Shown piece after piece: positions 21,122 through 31,593 of a stretch of DNA of 64,000 bases. A model generated the notes under the pieces. The model was not told where the DNA came from. It searched no databases and saw nothing but the letters and a program-made list of their open reading frames with translations. The stretch comes from Pandoraea capi (lineage in GTDB: Bacteria; Pseudomonadota; Gammaproteobacteria; Burkholderiales; Burkholderiaceae), in the NCBI RefSeq assembly GCF_902459735.1, contig NZ_CABPRV010000001.1, positions 744,001 through 808,000 of the forward strand, given 5' to 3'. The first letter of the stretch is position 1; each line of letters opens with the position of its first letter. A program made the position numbers and the translations under genes.

Positions 21122-22255
21122 TCAGCGCAGAATCAGGTTGTCGCGATGGATCAGTTCCGGCTCGTTCGCAAACCCCAGCACCTGCTCGATATCGCTGCTT
21201 GGGTGACGGCGAATGAGTCGCGTCTCGGACGCGCTGTAATTCGACAGGCCGCGCGCGACCTCATGACCCGCCTCGTCGACACAGGCGATGACCTCGCCAC
21301 GCGCGAAGGTGCCTTCCACGTCGATGACGCCGATCGGCAGCAGGCTCTTGCCCTCTTCCATCAACTTCTTGCACGCGCCCGCGTCGATCACGACACGACC
21401 GCGCACTTGCAGATGGTCGGCCATCCACTGCTTGCGAGCCGTCAGCACGGCCGTGCGCGCCACCAGTTGCGTGCCGATGGCTTCGCCGCCGGCCAGACGC
21501 ACGAGCACGTCGGCTTCCCGCCCCGACGCGATTACGGTATGCGCTCCACTCGTCGCCGCGCGCTTGGCCGCGAGAATCTTGGTGAGCATGCCGCCCCGGC
21601 CGATGTTGGTGCCGGCGCCGCCAGCCATGGCTTCGAGACGCTCGTCTCCCGCCTCGGCCTCGTGAACGAACTCGGCGTCGGGATGCTTGCGCGGATCGGC
21701 GGTGTAGAGCCCCGACTGATCGGTGAGGATGACCAGCGCATCGCCGTCGATCAGGTTCGTGACGAGCGCGCCGAGCGTGTCGTTGTCGCCGAACTTGATT
21801 TCGTCGGTCACGACCGTGTCGTTCTCGTTGATGATCGGCACCACGCCCAGACGCAGCAGCGTAAGCAACGTCGTGCGGGCGTTCAGATAGCGTTCGCGAT
21901 CGGCCAGATCGGCATGCGTGAGCAGAATCTGCGCCGTGCGTACGCCATGCTCGGCGAAGCGGGTTTCGTACACCTGCGCGAGCCCCATCTGCCCCACGGC
22001 AGCGGCGGCCTGCAGTTCGTCGATGGCCTTCGGGCGGCGCGCCCACCCCAGACGCTGCATCCCCTCGGCAATCGCGCCCGAGCTCACGAGCACGACCTGC
22101 TTTGGCGGTCGCCCGTCGCCCCCGTGCCGCAGCGCGGCGATCTGCTGCGCCCAACGCGCAATGGCGACATCATCCAGCCCGCGACCGTCGTTGGTCACGA
22201 GACTGGAGCCCACTTTCACCACGAGCCGCTTGGCATCGGCGATGACCGAACGCAT
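21122..22255 (-). CDS. proB: Glutamate 5-kinase
   Basis: A 377-residue enzyme for the first step of proline synthesis, phosphorylation of glutamate to glutamyl-5-phosphate. The amino-acid kinase domain starts [11 protein letters not shown] and contains INENDTV and [11 protein letters not shown]-terminal PUA domain follows from about residue 280 ([24 protein letters not shown]). The length is normal. It lies downstream of obgE on the same strand after a 175-base gap, the conserved rplU-rpmA-obgE-proB order of Burkholderiales. Feedback by proline is a known family property, not seen here. Confidence 0.96.
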   Translation of the reverse strand: MRSVIADAKRLVVKVGSSLVTNDGRGLDDVAIARWAQQIAALRHGGDGRPPKQVVLVSSGAIAEGMQRLGWARRPKAIDELQAAAAVGQMGLAQVYETRFAEHGVRTAQILLTHADLADRERYLNARTTLLTLLRLGVVPIINENDTVVTDEIKFGDNDTLGALVTNLIDGDALVILTDQSGLYTADPRKHPDAEFVHEAEAGDERLEAMAGGAGTNIGRGGMLTKILAAKRAATSGAHTVIASGREADVLVRLAGGEAIGTQLVARTAVLTARKQWMADHLQVRGRVVIDAGACKKLMEEGKSLLPIGVIDVEGTFARGEVIACVDEAGHEVARGLSNYSASETRLIRRHPSSDIEQVLGFANEPELIHRDNLILR

Positions 22256-22430
22256 GGACCTGAACTCTCCGGAGGTATTGGGAAGACGGGGCTGCTGCGG
22301 GCGAGGAAGACATGGATGGCGCGGGGCGCCGGTCGTCGCTCATTTGGCCGCTGCGGCCGGATCGCTGGCGCCTGGGCGCGATGGACGTTGTCCATGGCGC
22401 GACGGTGCCAGCGTTTGAGTGATACGGAGT

Positions 22431-23576
<1,146 letters not shown>

Positions 23577-23712
23577 TTAACGACCGTCCGCAGACGATCC
23601 AGAATACTGTTCACTGCCCCACCCCGGGCGCGACTGATGCGCTGCACACTGGCGGGACAAACAAAAAAGGCCCCGCATGAGAGCGGAGCCTTTTGGTGGC
23701 AAAAGGCTTAGC

Positions 23713-23973
23713 TTACGCTGCCGGCACCACGCTAACCACTTGCTTCTTCGCTGCGCCCTTGACGGCGAACTGCACGTGGCCGTCGGCCAGTGCAAACAGC
23801 GTGTGGTCCTTACCGATGCCGACGTTTTCGCCAGCATGCATACGAGTACCGCGTTGGCGAACGATGATGCCGCCAGCCAGGATTGCCTGACCGCCGTACA
23901 CCTTCACGCCGAGGCGCTTCGACTCGGAATCGCGGCCGTTACGGGACGATCCGCCTGCTTTTTTGTGTGCCAT
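23713..23973 (-). CDS. rpmA: 50S ribosomal protein L27
   Basis: An 86-residue L27 whose N-terminus reaches the peptidyl-transferase centre. It begins [17 protein letters not shown], the standard unprocessed form without the N-terminal extension found in Firmicutes. It continues with [17 protein letters not shown]. It lies 28 bases downstream of rplU and is cotranscribed with it. Confidence 0.98.
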   Translation of the reverse strand: MAHKKAGGSSRNGRDSESKRLGVKVYGGQAILAGGIIVRQRGTRMHAGENVGIGKDHTLFALADGHVQFAVKGAAKKQVVSVVPAA

Positions 23974-24001
23974 GACTTAACTCCTTACCTAGCTCGATCG
24001 A

Positions 24002-24313
24002 TTAGCCGTTGATGCTGTCGATGCGCAGCTCGGTGTAGTTTTGGCGATGGCCTTGACGCTTTTGGTAGTGCTTGCGACGGCGCATCTTGAAAATCTTCAC
24101 CTTGGGGTGACGACCCTGGGCGATAACGGTAGCCTTGACGGAAGCCCCACTGACCAACGGCGCACCGAACTTAATCGATTCGCCCTCGCCAACGGCGAGA
24201 ACCTGGTCGATGGTGATTTCAGCGCCAATGTCAGCCGGTATCTGTTCTACTTTGAGCTTTTCGCCAGCAGCAACCTTATATTGCTTACCGCCGGTTTTTA
24301 TGACCGCGTACAT
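24002..24313 (-). CDS. rplU: 50S ribosomal protein L21
   Basis: A 103-residue L21 that binds 23S rRNA. It starts [18 protein letters not shown] and ends in the RNA-binding segment [15 protein letters not shown]-like (visible as [13 protein letters not shown]). It is the first gene of the rplU-rpmA operon. A consensus sigma-70 promoter lies about 145 bases upstream. Confidence 0.98.
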   Translation of the reverse strand: MYAVIKTGGKQYKVAAGEKLKVEQIPADIGAEITIDQVLAVGEGESIKFGAPLVSGASVKATVIAQGRHPKVKIFKMRRRKHYQKRQGHRQNYTELRIDSING

Positions 24314-24461
24314 TGTTGAACCTCACTCATAAACAAGAGAATTTCCGTGCAGACCGAGGGTCCCGAAAGGACACGACTTACCGGCCGATCGCACCGCTGC
24401 GGGCCGTCATACCGAAGTATTTTCGGACCCGGCGCAACGAATGCGCGCACGAAAACGGGGA

Positions 24462-24490
24462 ATTATACAGACTTTCTCCTTTTGCGTCAA
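24462..24490 (-). promoter_or_regulatory. Sigma-70 promoter of the rplU-rpmA operon
   Basis: On the minus strand TTGACG (24485-24490) and a perfect TATAAT (24462-24467) are separated by exactly 17 bases. This would start transcription near 24455, about 140 bases before rplU, and is one of the best promoter matches in the window. Confidence 0.85.
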
Positions 24491-24550
24491 AGACTTCCGT
24501 GACGCCAGTCATTCCGCGGCTCTGGTGCCCGAAAGTGGCCGCACCCACTA

Positions 24551-24556
24551 TATAAT
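24551..24556 (+). promoter_or_regulatory. Probable -10 element of the ispB promoter
   Basis: A perfect TATAAT lies 34 bases before the chosen TTG start of ispB. No good -35 hexamer was found 17 bases upstream. The position implies a very short leader. Confidence 0.5.
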
Positions 24557-24589
24557 TTGGGGCGAATTTTTCCTCACCCGAGCCTCGTC

Positions 24590-25570
24590 TTGACTGCTTC
24601 GACTTCTTCCCAGAACGTACTGGCCGCCATCGCCGACGACATGCGTGCCGTCGACCAGCTTATCCGCCACCGGCTGGCCTCCGAGGTGGTCCTGATCAAT
24701 CAGATCTCGGAGTACATCATCAATTCGGGCGGCAAACGGCTACGCCCGGCATTGCTGTTGCTGGTGTCCGGCGCGCTGGGCGTGAGCTCGCCAGCGCGCT
24801 TCGAGCTGGCCGCAGTCATTGAATTCATCCACACCTCAACGCTGCTGCACGACGATGTGGTCGACGAATCCGATCTGCGTCGCGGCAAGCAGACGGCCAA
24901 TGCGCTGTTCGGTAACGCGGCGTCGGTCCTGGTCGGCGACTTTCTGTATTCGCGCTCCTTCGAAATGATGGTGAGCGTGGACAACATGCGCGTGATGCAG
25001 ATTCTGGCGCGCGCCACCAATGTGATCGCCGAAGGCGAGGTGCTGCAACTGCTGAACATGCACGATCCCGATGTGGACGAGGCACGTTACCTGCAAGTGA
25101 TCAAATACAAGACGGCCACGCTGTTCGAAGCGGCGACGCAACTCGCCGCCGTGCTCGCGAATGCGGATGCACAGACCGAAGCTGCCGTTCGTGAATATGG
25201 TGGACGTCTGGGCACAGCCTTCCAGTTGATGGACGACTGGCTGGACTACGCTGGCGACACCGATGCCATGGGCAAGAACGCCGGTGATGATCTGCGCGAA
25301 GGCAAGCCGACGCTGCCGCTGATTCACGTGCTTCAGCACGGCACCGAAGCCGAACGTGCCCTCGTGCGCGAAGCGATCGAGAATGGCGGCACCGACAAGT
25401 TCGAACCGATCCTCGCAGCAATCACGCGCACGGGCGCCCTCGACTACACGCTGGCACGCGCGAAAGAAGAAGCAGATGCAGCCGCTCAAATAATTTCTGC
25501 ACTCCCCTCTTCCCATTACAAAAATAGCCTGCTAGAATTATGTTCTTACTCGATAGCGCGACGCACTTAG
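24590..25570 (+). CDS. ispB: Polyprenyl (octaprenyl) diphosphate synthase
   Basis: A 326-residue trans-prenyl transferase that builds the ubiquinone side chain, octaprenyl in most Burkholderiales. The first aspartate-rich motif is LLHDDVVDESDLRRG and the second is LMDDWLDYAGD, both needed for Mg-diphosphate binding. The start is uncertain. The TTG at 24590 (TASTSSQNVL) is preferred because the frame's other TTG at 24557 abuts the TATAAT at 24551-24556 and would lie before the likely transcription start. It is divergent from rplU. tRNA-Pro follows directly, with its promoter probably inside the last codons. Confidence 0.93.
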   Translation: MTASTSSQNVLAAIADDMRAVDQLIRHRLASEVVLINQISEYIINSGGKRLRPALLLLVSGALGVSSPARFELAAVIEFIHTSTLLHDDVVDESDLRRGKQTANALFGNAASVLVGDFLYSRSFEMMVSVDNMRVMQILARATNVIAEGEVLQLLNMHDPDVDEARYLQVIKYKTATLFEAATQLAAVLANADAQTEAAVREYGGRLGTAFQLMDDWLDYAGDTDAMGKNAGDDLREGKPTLPLIHVLQHGTEAERALVREAIENGGTDKFEPILAAITRTGALDYTLARAKEEADAAAQIISALPSSHYKNSLLELCSYSIARRT

Positions 25571-25589
25571 CGAAGTAGCAGTATCGAAG

Positions 25590-25666
25590 CGGGGTGTAGC
25601 TTAGCCTGGTAGAGCGCTACGTTCGGGACGTAGAGGCCGGAGGTTCGAATCCTCTCACCCCGACCA
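25590..25666 (+). tRNA. tRNA-Pro (anticodon CGG)
   Basis: A 77-nt cloverleaf. The acceptor strand CGGGGTG pairs with CACCCCG, followed by discriminator A and an encoded CCA. The anticodon stem is CTACG/CGTAG with loop TTCGGGA, giving anticodon CGG for codon CCG. The T arm contains the expected GGTTCGAATCC. A possible promoter (TTCCCA, 17 bases, TAGAAT at 25533-25538) lies within the 3' end of ispB. A terminator follows at 25693. Confidence 0.97.
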
Positions 25667-25692
25667 GGATTTACTTTGCTCATATGCAAAGC

Positions 25693-25726
25693 AAAAAAAC
25701 CGACGGACATGTCCGTCGGTTTTTTT
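25693..25726 (+). terminator. Rho-independent terminator after tRNA-Pro
   Basis: A perfect 34-bp palindrome runs from a stretch of A through CCGACGGAC and GTCCGTCGG to a stretch of seven T. It is symmetric and could stop transcription from either side. No gene is seen between it and 25930. Confidence 0.92.
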
Positions 25727-25929
25727 ATTTCTGCCGCTATTTCCGCCGCAAAATTCCCCTGCCTCTTACTCAACGCTTGGGACTCCGGCCCATTCCCGTC
25801 ATCCTGCACTATCCGCCACGGTGTGCTTACGTCGATCACGCATCGGGGCAGGCATCGAAACGGGCCCCCACATCCCCTCTGCTATAGTGGCGACTCATTG
25901 CCACCGCCGCGCTTCGCGCACCGAAAAGC

Positions 25930-27222
25930 TTGGACGCCTTGCCCTTATGGGCGCAGATTTGCGCCGTCGCCTTCCTGATCGTCTGCTCGGGATTCTTTTC
26001 CATCTCGGAGACGAGCATGATGGCGCTCAACCGCCATCGCCTGAAGCATCTGGTGCGCATGAACGTCTCCGGCGCCCGATCGACGCAAGGTCTGCTCTCC
26101 CGCACGGAAGACCTGCTCTCGACGATTCTCGTCGGCAATAACGTCATCAATACCGTCGTGCCGGTGCTCACCACGTCGATCGCGGTGCGCTACTTCGGCA
26201 ACGACGCCATCACGCTCTCCATCGCGACAGCGATGATTGCGCTGCTCATCATCATCTTCGCGGAGATCGGCCCGAAGATCGTCGGCGCAACGTATCCGGA
26301 ACGCATCGCCCTGTCGGTCAGCACGCCGCTCAAACCCATCGTAGTCGCGGCGACGCCGCTCGTGTGGGTGCTCAATACGTTCGTGCGCGGGATGCTGCGC
26401 GTGCTGCGCATCGATACGCGTCGCGCGGCAAGCGAGGCCCGGCTGACGACCGAAGAGTTGCGCACCATCGTGCTCGAAGCCGGCAACTACATGCCGACCA
26501 AGCCGCGTAGCGTGCTGCTCAACCTGCTCGATCTCGAGAACATCGCTGTCGACGACGTGATGGTGCCGCGCGCGCGCATCGAAGCGCTCGACATCTCGGC
26601 CCCGCTCGACACCATCCTCACGCAACTTGAGACCTGCTATCACAACAAGTTGCCAGTGTATGACGGCGACATCGATCGCATCATCGGCATCTTGCCGGTG
26701 CGTCGTACGTTGTCCGCGCTGCGTCATCCGGACGATCTTTCCGTCGATACGTTGCGTGCGCTGCTCGTCGATCCGTACTTCATTCCGAGCGACACGCCTG
26801 CGCTGCGTCAGTTGCAGTACTTCCAGGAGAATCAGCGTCGCGTGGGGCTGGTCGTCAACGAGTACGGCGAAGTCGAAGGGCTGGTAACGACCGAGGACAT
26901 CATCGAGGAACTCATCGGCGAGTTCACGACGAGCGTGCCGGGCACCGGTGGCAGCCGCTCGGGCTGGACGTCCGACGGCGAATGTCTGGTCGGCGGCGGC
27001 GTCGGTCTGCGAGACCTGAACCGCCGGCTCGGATTGCATCTGCCGACCGATGGGCCGAAGACACTCAATGGCCTCATTCTCGAAGTGCTGCGCGAGATTC
27101 CGGAAGCGGCCGTCAGCCTTGAAATCGAAGGCCTGCGTATGGAGATCGTGCAGATCGACAACCAGGCGATCAAAACGGTCCGGTTGTTCAAACCGGGGCC
27201 GCGCGCCGCCCATCACGACTGA
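25930..27222 (+). CDS. CNNM/HlyC-CorC family membrane protein (DUF21, CBS pair)
   Basis: A 430-residue membrane protein of the CorC/HlyC (CNNM) superfamily, thought to move or sense Mg2+/Co2+. An N-terminal DUF21 domain (about residues 5-190) has several helices and the conserved FFSISETSMMALNRHR. A CBS domain pair follows (DDVMVPRARIEAL to about 345, containing VVNEYGEVEGLVTTEDI). A C-terminal CorC/HlyC domain completes it. The start is a TTG at 25930 chosen by conservation of MDALPLWAQ; no strong Shine-Dalgarno is seen. A TATAGT at 25883 is a possible -10. The transport role is inferred from the family. Confidence 0.9.
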   Translation: MDALPLWAQICAVAFLIVCSGFFSISETSMMALNRHRLKHLVRMNVSGARSTQGLLSRTEDLLSTILVGNNVINTVVPVLTTSIAVRYFGNDAITLSIATAMIALLIIIFAEIGPKIVGATYPERIALSVSTPLKPIVVAATPLVWVLNTFVRGMLRVLRIDTRRAASEARLTTEELRTIVLEAGNYMPTKPRSVLLNLLDLENIAVDDVMVPRARIEALDISAPLDTILTQLETCYHNKLPVYDGDIDRIIGILPVRRTLSALRHPDDLSVDTLRALLVDPYFIPSDTPALRQLQYFQENQRRVGLVVNEYGEVEGLVTTEDIIEELIGEFTTSVPGTGGSRSGWTSDGECLVGGGVGLRDLNRRLGLHLPTDGPKTLNGLILEVLREIPEAAVSLEIEGLRMEIVQIDNQAIKTVRLFKPGPRAAHHD

Positions 27223-27363
27223 CGATTTGCGATCGCAGTGAATCGACGATGTCGTTCTCGATCACTGCCGGTCACACCCCTCCATTTTTCGGGTTATTCC
27301 GATTGAGCGATGCCGGGGTTATGGCGAGACTGAAGCTTCACGCAGCTCTCGCAGAACCCCGTC

Positions 27364-28596
27364 ATGTCGCAATCCACCGCCCCACTCCCTGCCCCATCCG
27401 TTGATGGCACGTCGTCGGCAACGACGTCTCCCTTCGTCTCGACAACGTCATCTTCCGGCGCGCCTCATGCGTCTCCCAAGGGCGAGACGCCACTGCAATG
27501 CCTTGAGCAAATCCTGAACGACGCGATTCGCGCAGGTGCTTCCGACGTTCATTTCGAACCGATGGCGCAACGCTTTCGCGTTCGGCTACGCATCGACGGT
27601 TACCTGCAAGAACACTGCGAGGTGCCGCTCGCGTGGCGCGACATGCTGGTGTCGCGACTGAAAGTCCTGGCGAATCTGGACATCGCACAAAAGCGATTGC
27701 CGCAAGATGGGCGCATGGTGTGGCGTGAAGCGGGAGAGCCGGTGGAGTGTCGCGTGAGTGCGCTGCCCACGCTCTACGGGGAAAAACTCGTGGTGCGACT
27801 GCTTGACGGCGCCAAGGTACCACTGGCGCTGGAAGGCCTCGGCTACACGCCGAAGCAGTATCTCGCACTGACGCAGGCAATCTCGCGGCCGCACGGCATG
27901 ATTCTGCTGACGGGGCCGACCGGCAGCGGCAAGACCGTCTCGCTGTACAGTTGCCTGCGACGGCTCAACAACGCGTCACGCAATATCGTGACCATCGAAG
28001 ACCCGGTGGAAATCCGTCTACCGGGCATCACACAGGTCAATCTGAACGAACGCGCCGGACTCGACTTCGCGACCGCGCTGCGCGCCTTTCTCCGTCAGGA
28101 TCCGGACGTCCTCGTCGTCGGTGAGATTCGCGACGCGCTAACGGCCCAGATTGCCGTACAGGCCGCACAGACCGGGCATCTGGTTTTCGCAACCGTGCAT
28201 GCGAACGACGCACCGAGCACACTCGCGCGGCTCTTCGACCTCGGCGTTGCGCCGTTCAACCTCTCGTCGACGCTCCTGCTCATCAGCGCACAGCGCCTGC
28301 TCCGGCGAAGATGCCCTGCCGGCTGTGAACCTCGCGCAGCGGCAAGCGACATCGAGCGCAACAACCGATCGTGCATGCGCTGTCACGGCAGCGGCTTCGC
28401 CGGGCGCATCGGCGCCTTCCAGGTGATGCCGATCAGTGCCACACAAGCCATCAACATCGCTCAGGCACGTAGTCCTCACGAACTGGCGGCGCAGGCGCAA
28501 AGCGAGGGGATCATGACACTGCGCGAAGCCGGGCTGTGGCATGCGCAAACAGGAACCATCAGCGAGGAGGATGTCGATGCGACGACTCCCGCCTGA
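27364..28596 (+). CDS. Type IV pilus/type II secretion assembly ATPase (PilB/GspE-like), short
   Basis: A 410-residue GspE/PilB-type hexameric ATPase. Walker A GPTGSGKT is near residue 183, the Asp-box and Walker B DPDVLVVGEIRD near 245, and the His-box VFATVHANDAPS follows. A CPAGC...CMRC cysteine set near the C-terminus looks like the zinc site. At 410 residues it lacks most of the N-terminal N1 domain usual in PilB and GspE (about 500-570 residues). Instead the first 35 residues are a Ser/Thr/Pro-rich stretch. It begins a plus-strand run with pilC- and pilD-like genes. No pilin gene is nearby. Whether it drives a working pilus is unknown. Confidence 0.88.
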   Translation: MSQSTAPLPAPSVDGTSSATTSPFVSTTSSSGAPHASPKGETPLQCLEQILNDAIRAGASDVHFEPMAQRFRVRLRIDGYLQEHCEVPLAWRDMLVSRLKVLANLDIAQKRLPQDGRMVWREAGEPVECRVSALPTLYGEKLVVRLLDGAKVPLALEGLGYTPKQYLALTQAISRPHGMILLTGPTGSGKTVSLYSCLRRLNNASRNIVTIEDPVEIRLPGITQVNLNERAGLDFATALRAFLRQDPDVLVVGEIRDALTAQIAVQAAQTGHLVFATVHANDAPSTLARLFDLGVAPFNLSSTLLLISAQRLLRRRCPAGCEPRAAASDIERNNRSCMRCHGSGFAGRIGAFQVMPISATQAINIAQARSPHELAAQAQSEGIMTLREAGLWHAQTGTISEEDVDATTPA

Positions 28597-28804
28597 TGCT
28601 GCGTCACCGAATGTTTCTGCCGATGCGTTCCGGTTTGTGCGTGAACAACTCACGCGAATGCACCTCGATGACGATTTCCATCGACAGGTATCTACCTTTG
28701 CGTCATCGGATGGCGCTCGTCCAAAGCGGTCTATGCATCGCCTTTCCCGGCGTCGAACGATCTCCCCAAGCCATCGAATCGAGCGTGCCGAATGTCTCAA
28801 TTGA
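28577..28804 (+). CDS. Possible small ORF bridging the pilB-like and pilC-like genes
   Basis: A 75-residue frame starting at an ATG preceded at 6 nt by GAGGAGG. It overlaps the end of the pilB-like gene and the start of the pilC-like gene. Its third-position GC is visibly lower than in its neighbours, and I recognise no family. The strong ribosome-binding site and the otherwise empty 195-base gap are the only support. It may be non-coding. Confidence 0.25.
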   Translation: MRRLPPDAASPNVSADAFRFVREQLTRMHLDDDFHRQVSTFASSDGARPKRSMHRLSRRRTISPSHRIERAECLN

Positions 28805-30018
28805 TGCCACCACGTCGCTGGCACTGGCAGGGACGAGACGCCGACGGGCGCTCACAACGCGGCGATATCGTCGCACACGGCGAAGCGACTGCCCGACTCG
28901 CGCTTCGGCAGCAGTACCCGCAGGTGACGATCACGCACCTGGGACCGGGACGCCGTCACGCGCCGGCGGCACGCACCCGGTCGTCCGACGCTACGGACTT
29001 CGTGCGTCGGCTGGCGACGCTGCTGGGTGCGGGCGTCCCGCTGACGGCTGCGCTCAACGTGCTGGCACGCGGCGCACACACGCGAGGCCTCAAGCGGCTG
29101 GCGTCCGGCATCGCACAGGACGTCGCGCTGGGCCACCCGTTGGCGCAAGCGATGGCGCGCGCCAGCCGACGCTTCAGCGGCGTCGATTGTCAACTGATCG
29201 CCGCCGGCGAACTGAGCGGGCAGCTTGGCCAAACGTTGATGCGTCTGAGTGCCCATTACGATCACGCGCAAAGCGTGCGGGACAAACTACAACGCGCCCT
29301 TGCCTATCCGCTCACGGTACTGGTCGTGGCGGTGGCCGTCGTGATCGCGTTGCTGCAATGGGTGATTCCGGAATTCGAGCGTCTGTTCGCCAGTGCCGCC
29401 GGCGGGGGCGTGCCGTTGCCACCGCTGACTCGCGCGCTGATCGATCTTTCACGCGCGTCGCTAACGAGCGGCCCGTGGATACTGGCCTGCACTGGCGCAG
29501 CGGGTCTAGCCATCGCCGCCACGCTTCGGAGAAGCCTGCGTATGCGACGCCGGCGAGACCGTCTGATATTGCGGTTGCCGGGGGTGGGCAACATCGTGCG
29601 GATGATGAGCGCCGCCCGATGGGCGAGGACACTGGGCACGCTGCTTGACGCCGGTGTCGCGTTGCCGGATGCCATGGATGCCGCGGCAAGCGCCTGCGGC
29701 AGCCTCGTCATGCAGGAAGCCGCACATGCGGTGCACCGCCAGGTCACCCGGGGAGCGCGTCTGGCAACGTCGCTCGAAGCCGATGGGCGCTGGCCGCTGG
29801 CCGTGGCACAACTGGCCGGCATCGGGGAGGAATCGGGTACACTCGGGCGCATGCTCAACCAGGCCGCCGGCCTGCTCGACGAGGAAGCTTCGCAGGCGCT
29901 GGTCAGTACCTGCGCGACGCTCGAACCCATGATGATTACGTTTCTCGGCCTGCTGATCGGCGGTATGGTCCTCGCGATGTATCTGCCGATGTTCCAACTC
30001 GGATACGGTGTCGCATGA
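28792..30018 (+). CDS. Type II secretion/type IV pilus inner membrane platform protein (PilC/GspF)
   Basis: A 408-residue polytopic platform protein. Two GspF domains are recognisable, one from about residue 65 (FVRRLATLLGAGVPLTAALNVLA) and one from about 265 (ARWARTLGTLLDAGVALPDAMDAAA). Each is followed by membrane helices, including VVAVAVVIALLQWVIP and ITFLGLLIGGMVLAMYLPMF. In assembly systems it couples the ATPase to pilin insertion. It overlaps the next gene by 4 nt (ATGA). The N-terminal 60 residues are shorter and more basic than in well-studied PilC proteins. Confidence 0.9.
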   Translation: MSQLMPPRRWHWQGRDADGRSQRGDIVAHGEATARLALRQQYPQVTITHLGPGRRHAPAARTRSSDATDFVRRLATLLGAGVPLTAALNVLARGAHTRGLKRLASGIAQDVALGHPLAQAMARASRRFSGVDCQLIAAGELSGQLGQTLMRLSAHYDHAQSVRDKLQRALAYPLTVLVVAVAVVIALLQWVIPEFERLFASAAGGGVPLPPLTRALIDLSRASLTSGPWILACTGAAGLAIAATLRRSLRMRRRRDRLILRLPGVGNIVRMMSAARWARTLGTLLDAGVALPDAMDAAASACGSLVMQEAAHAVHRQVTRGARLATSLEADGRWPLAVAQLAGIGEESGTLGRMLNQAAGLLDEEASQALVSTCATLEPMMITFLGLLIGGMVLAMYLPMFQLGYGVA

Positions 30019-30896
30019 ACGCGCTCGATGGCTACGCTGAATTCCTTCTCGTCGATTGGCTCGCGCAACTGGCCCCTCACTGGCGTCTCGCGCTATTCGC
30101 CATCACCGGCATGCTTGCCGGGTTAATGCTCGACGTCGTCGTGCGACGCGTGCCGTCGGCGATCGAACGCGCCTGGCTCGAAGAGCTTCAGGCCGCCGAG
30201 GCGTCGGAGTCCCTATCACCGGCAGCACCGGCGGCACCAGCACCTCACGCCACACGCCAGACGACGCCGATTGCGCTCTCGCCCGCCGCCACCCTGTCGG
30301 GCATCAGTGCGACCGACCTGCCCATATTGGCGACGGACGCGCCGCCGCCACGTCGCTGGCAACTCGCGTTGCTCACCGGCGCACTCAGCGTCGCCATCTC
30401 ATGGCGGTTCGGTCCGACATGGCAAAGCGTGGGTGCACTCGGTCTTGTCTGGACGCTCGTCGCGCTCGCGTACATCGATCACGACACGCAACTTTTGCCC
30501 GATATCCTGACGCTGCCGCTACTGTGGACCGGCCTGCTTTGCAACCTCGGCCATTGGTTCGCTGCGCTGCCTGCCGCCGTCATCGGTGCGGCAGCCGGGT
30601 ATATGAGCCTGTGGGCGATGTATTGGGTCTATTGGTGGATACGTCGTCGCGAAGGTATGGGTTTCGGCGACTTCAAGCTTTATGCGGCGTTGGGTGCCTG
30701 GTTCGGCTGGACGGCGCTGCCTCAGATTCTGCTCGTCGCGTGCGTCCTTGCCATCGTGGTTGCCGGCAGTGCGTGGCTGACGGGGCGCCTGCGCAGCGAT
30801 CAGATGTTTCCTTTCGGCGCGTTTCTCGCCGCCGCAGGTATCGTCACGCTCTTCGGCGGCGACGGCCTGATGCTCTGGATCGGAGGAACTCCATGA
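30015..30896 (+). CDS. Prepilin peptidase (A24 family) lacking the tetracysteine motif
   Basis: A 293-residue integral membrane aspartic protease of the PilD/GspO family. The two catalytic aspartates are in [11 protein letters not shown] (about residue 153) and GMGFGDFKL (about 217). The usual N-terminal cysteine motif (two CxxC pairs, tied to N-methyltransferase activity) is absent. The corresponding segment, about residues 60-105, is an Ala/Pro-rich linker, and only two cysteines occur in the whole protein. The N-terminal GSFLNVV-like motif is also degenerate ([14 protein letters not shown]). It is flanked by ATGA overlaps with pilC and coaE. Peptidase activity is plausible; methylation is doubtful. 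Confidence 0.88.
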   Translation: MNALDGYAEFLLVDWLAQLAPHWRLALFAITGMLAGLMLDVVVRRVPSAIERAWLEELQAAEASESLSPAAPAAPAPHATRQTTPIALSPAATLSGISATDLPILATDAPPPRRWQLALLTGALSVAISWRFGPTWQSVGALGLVWTLVALAYIDHDTQLLPDILTLPLLWTGLLCNLGHWFAALPAAVIGAAAGYMSLWAMYWVYWWIRRREGMGFGDFKLYAALGAWFGWTALPQILLVACVLAIVVAGSAWLTGRLRSDQMFPFGAFLAAAGIVTLFGGDGLMLWIGGTP

Positions 30897-31507
30897 CTTA
30901 CGCCATCGGCCTGACCGGCGGCATCGGTAGCGGCAAGACGACCGTCGCCAATCTGTTTGCCACGCACGGCATCGCCATCATCGACACCGATGCCATTGCG
31001 CACAGCATCACTGCACCGGGGGGCGCGGCCATGCCCGCTATACGGCGCGAGTTCGGCGACGCCTTCGTGGCGCCGGACGGCTCGCTCGACCGGGCACGTA
31101 TGCGAGAAGCCGTCTTCACGGACGACGCCGCGAAAGCGCGTTTGGAGGCAATTACCCATCCGCTGATCCGCACGGAATGCGAGCGCGCTGCGGCCGAAGC
31201 CCAAGGGCCCTATCTGATTTTCGTAGTGCCGTTGCTGGTTGAATCCGGCACCTGGCGCGAGCGTGTGCAGCGGATATTGGTCGTCGACTGCACGCAGGAG
31301 ACGCAGATCGCGCGTGTCATGTCCCGAAACCGGTTCACGCGTGAGCAGGTGCAGGCGATCATGGCGCGTCAGGCCTCGCGCGCCCAGCGGCTTGCCGTGG
31401 CGGACGACGTGATCGACAACGACGTGCAGCACGCCCCGCTCGCGCCCCAAGTCGACCGTTTGCACGCCACCTATCTCCAACTGGCGACGCGCTCGGGAGG
31501 CGAATGA
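30893..31507 (+). CDS. coaE: Dephospho-CoA kinase
   Basis: A 204-residue enzyme for the last step of coenzyme A synthesis. P-loop GGIGSGKT is at residues 9-16, and the [13 protein letters not shown] segment follows. The ATG overlaps the prepilin peptidase stop (ATGA) and has GGAGGAA upstream. The pilD-coaE-zapD-yacG order is conserved across beta- and gammaproteobacteria. Confidence 0.96.
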   Translation: MTYAIGLTGGIGSGKTTVANLFATHGIAIIDTDAIAHSITAPGGAAMPAIRREFGDAFVAPDGSLDRARMREAVFTDDAAKARLEAITHPLIRTECERAAAEAQGPYLIFVVPLLVESGTWRERVQRILVVDCTQETQIARVMSRNRFTREQVQAIMARQASRAQRLAVADDVIDNDVQHAPLAPQVDRLHATYLQLATRSGGE

Positions 31508-31593
31508 GCGCCCGCTCGCGTTGCCACCCGACAGATTCCCGCATTAGAATGTCGCCATTACGCTGAAAAGCGCCAACTTTTGGGCCAACGCGC

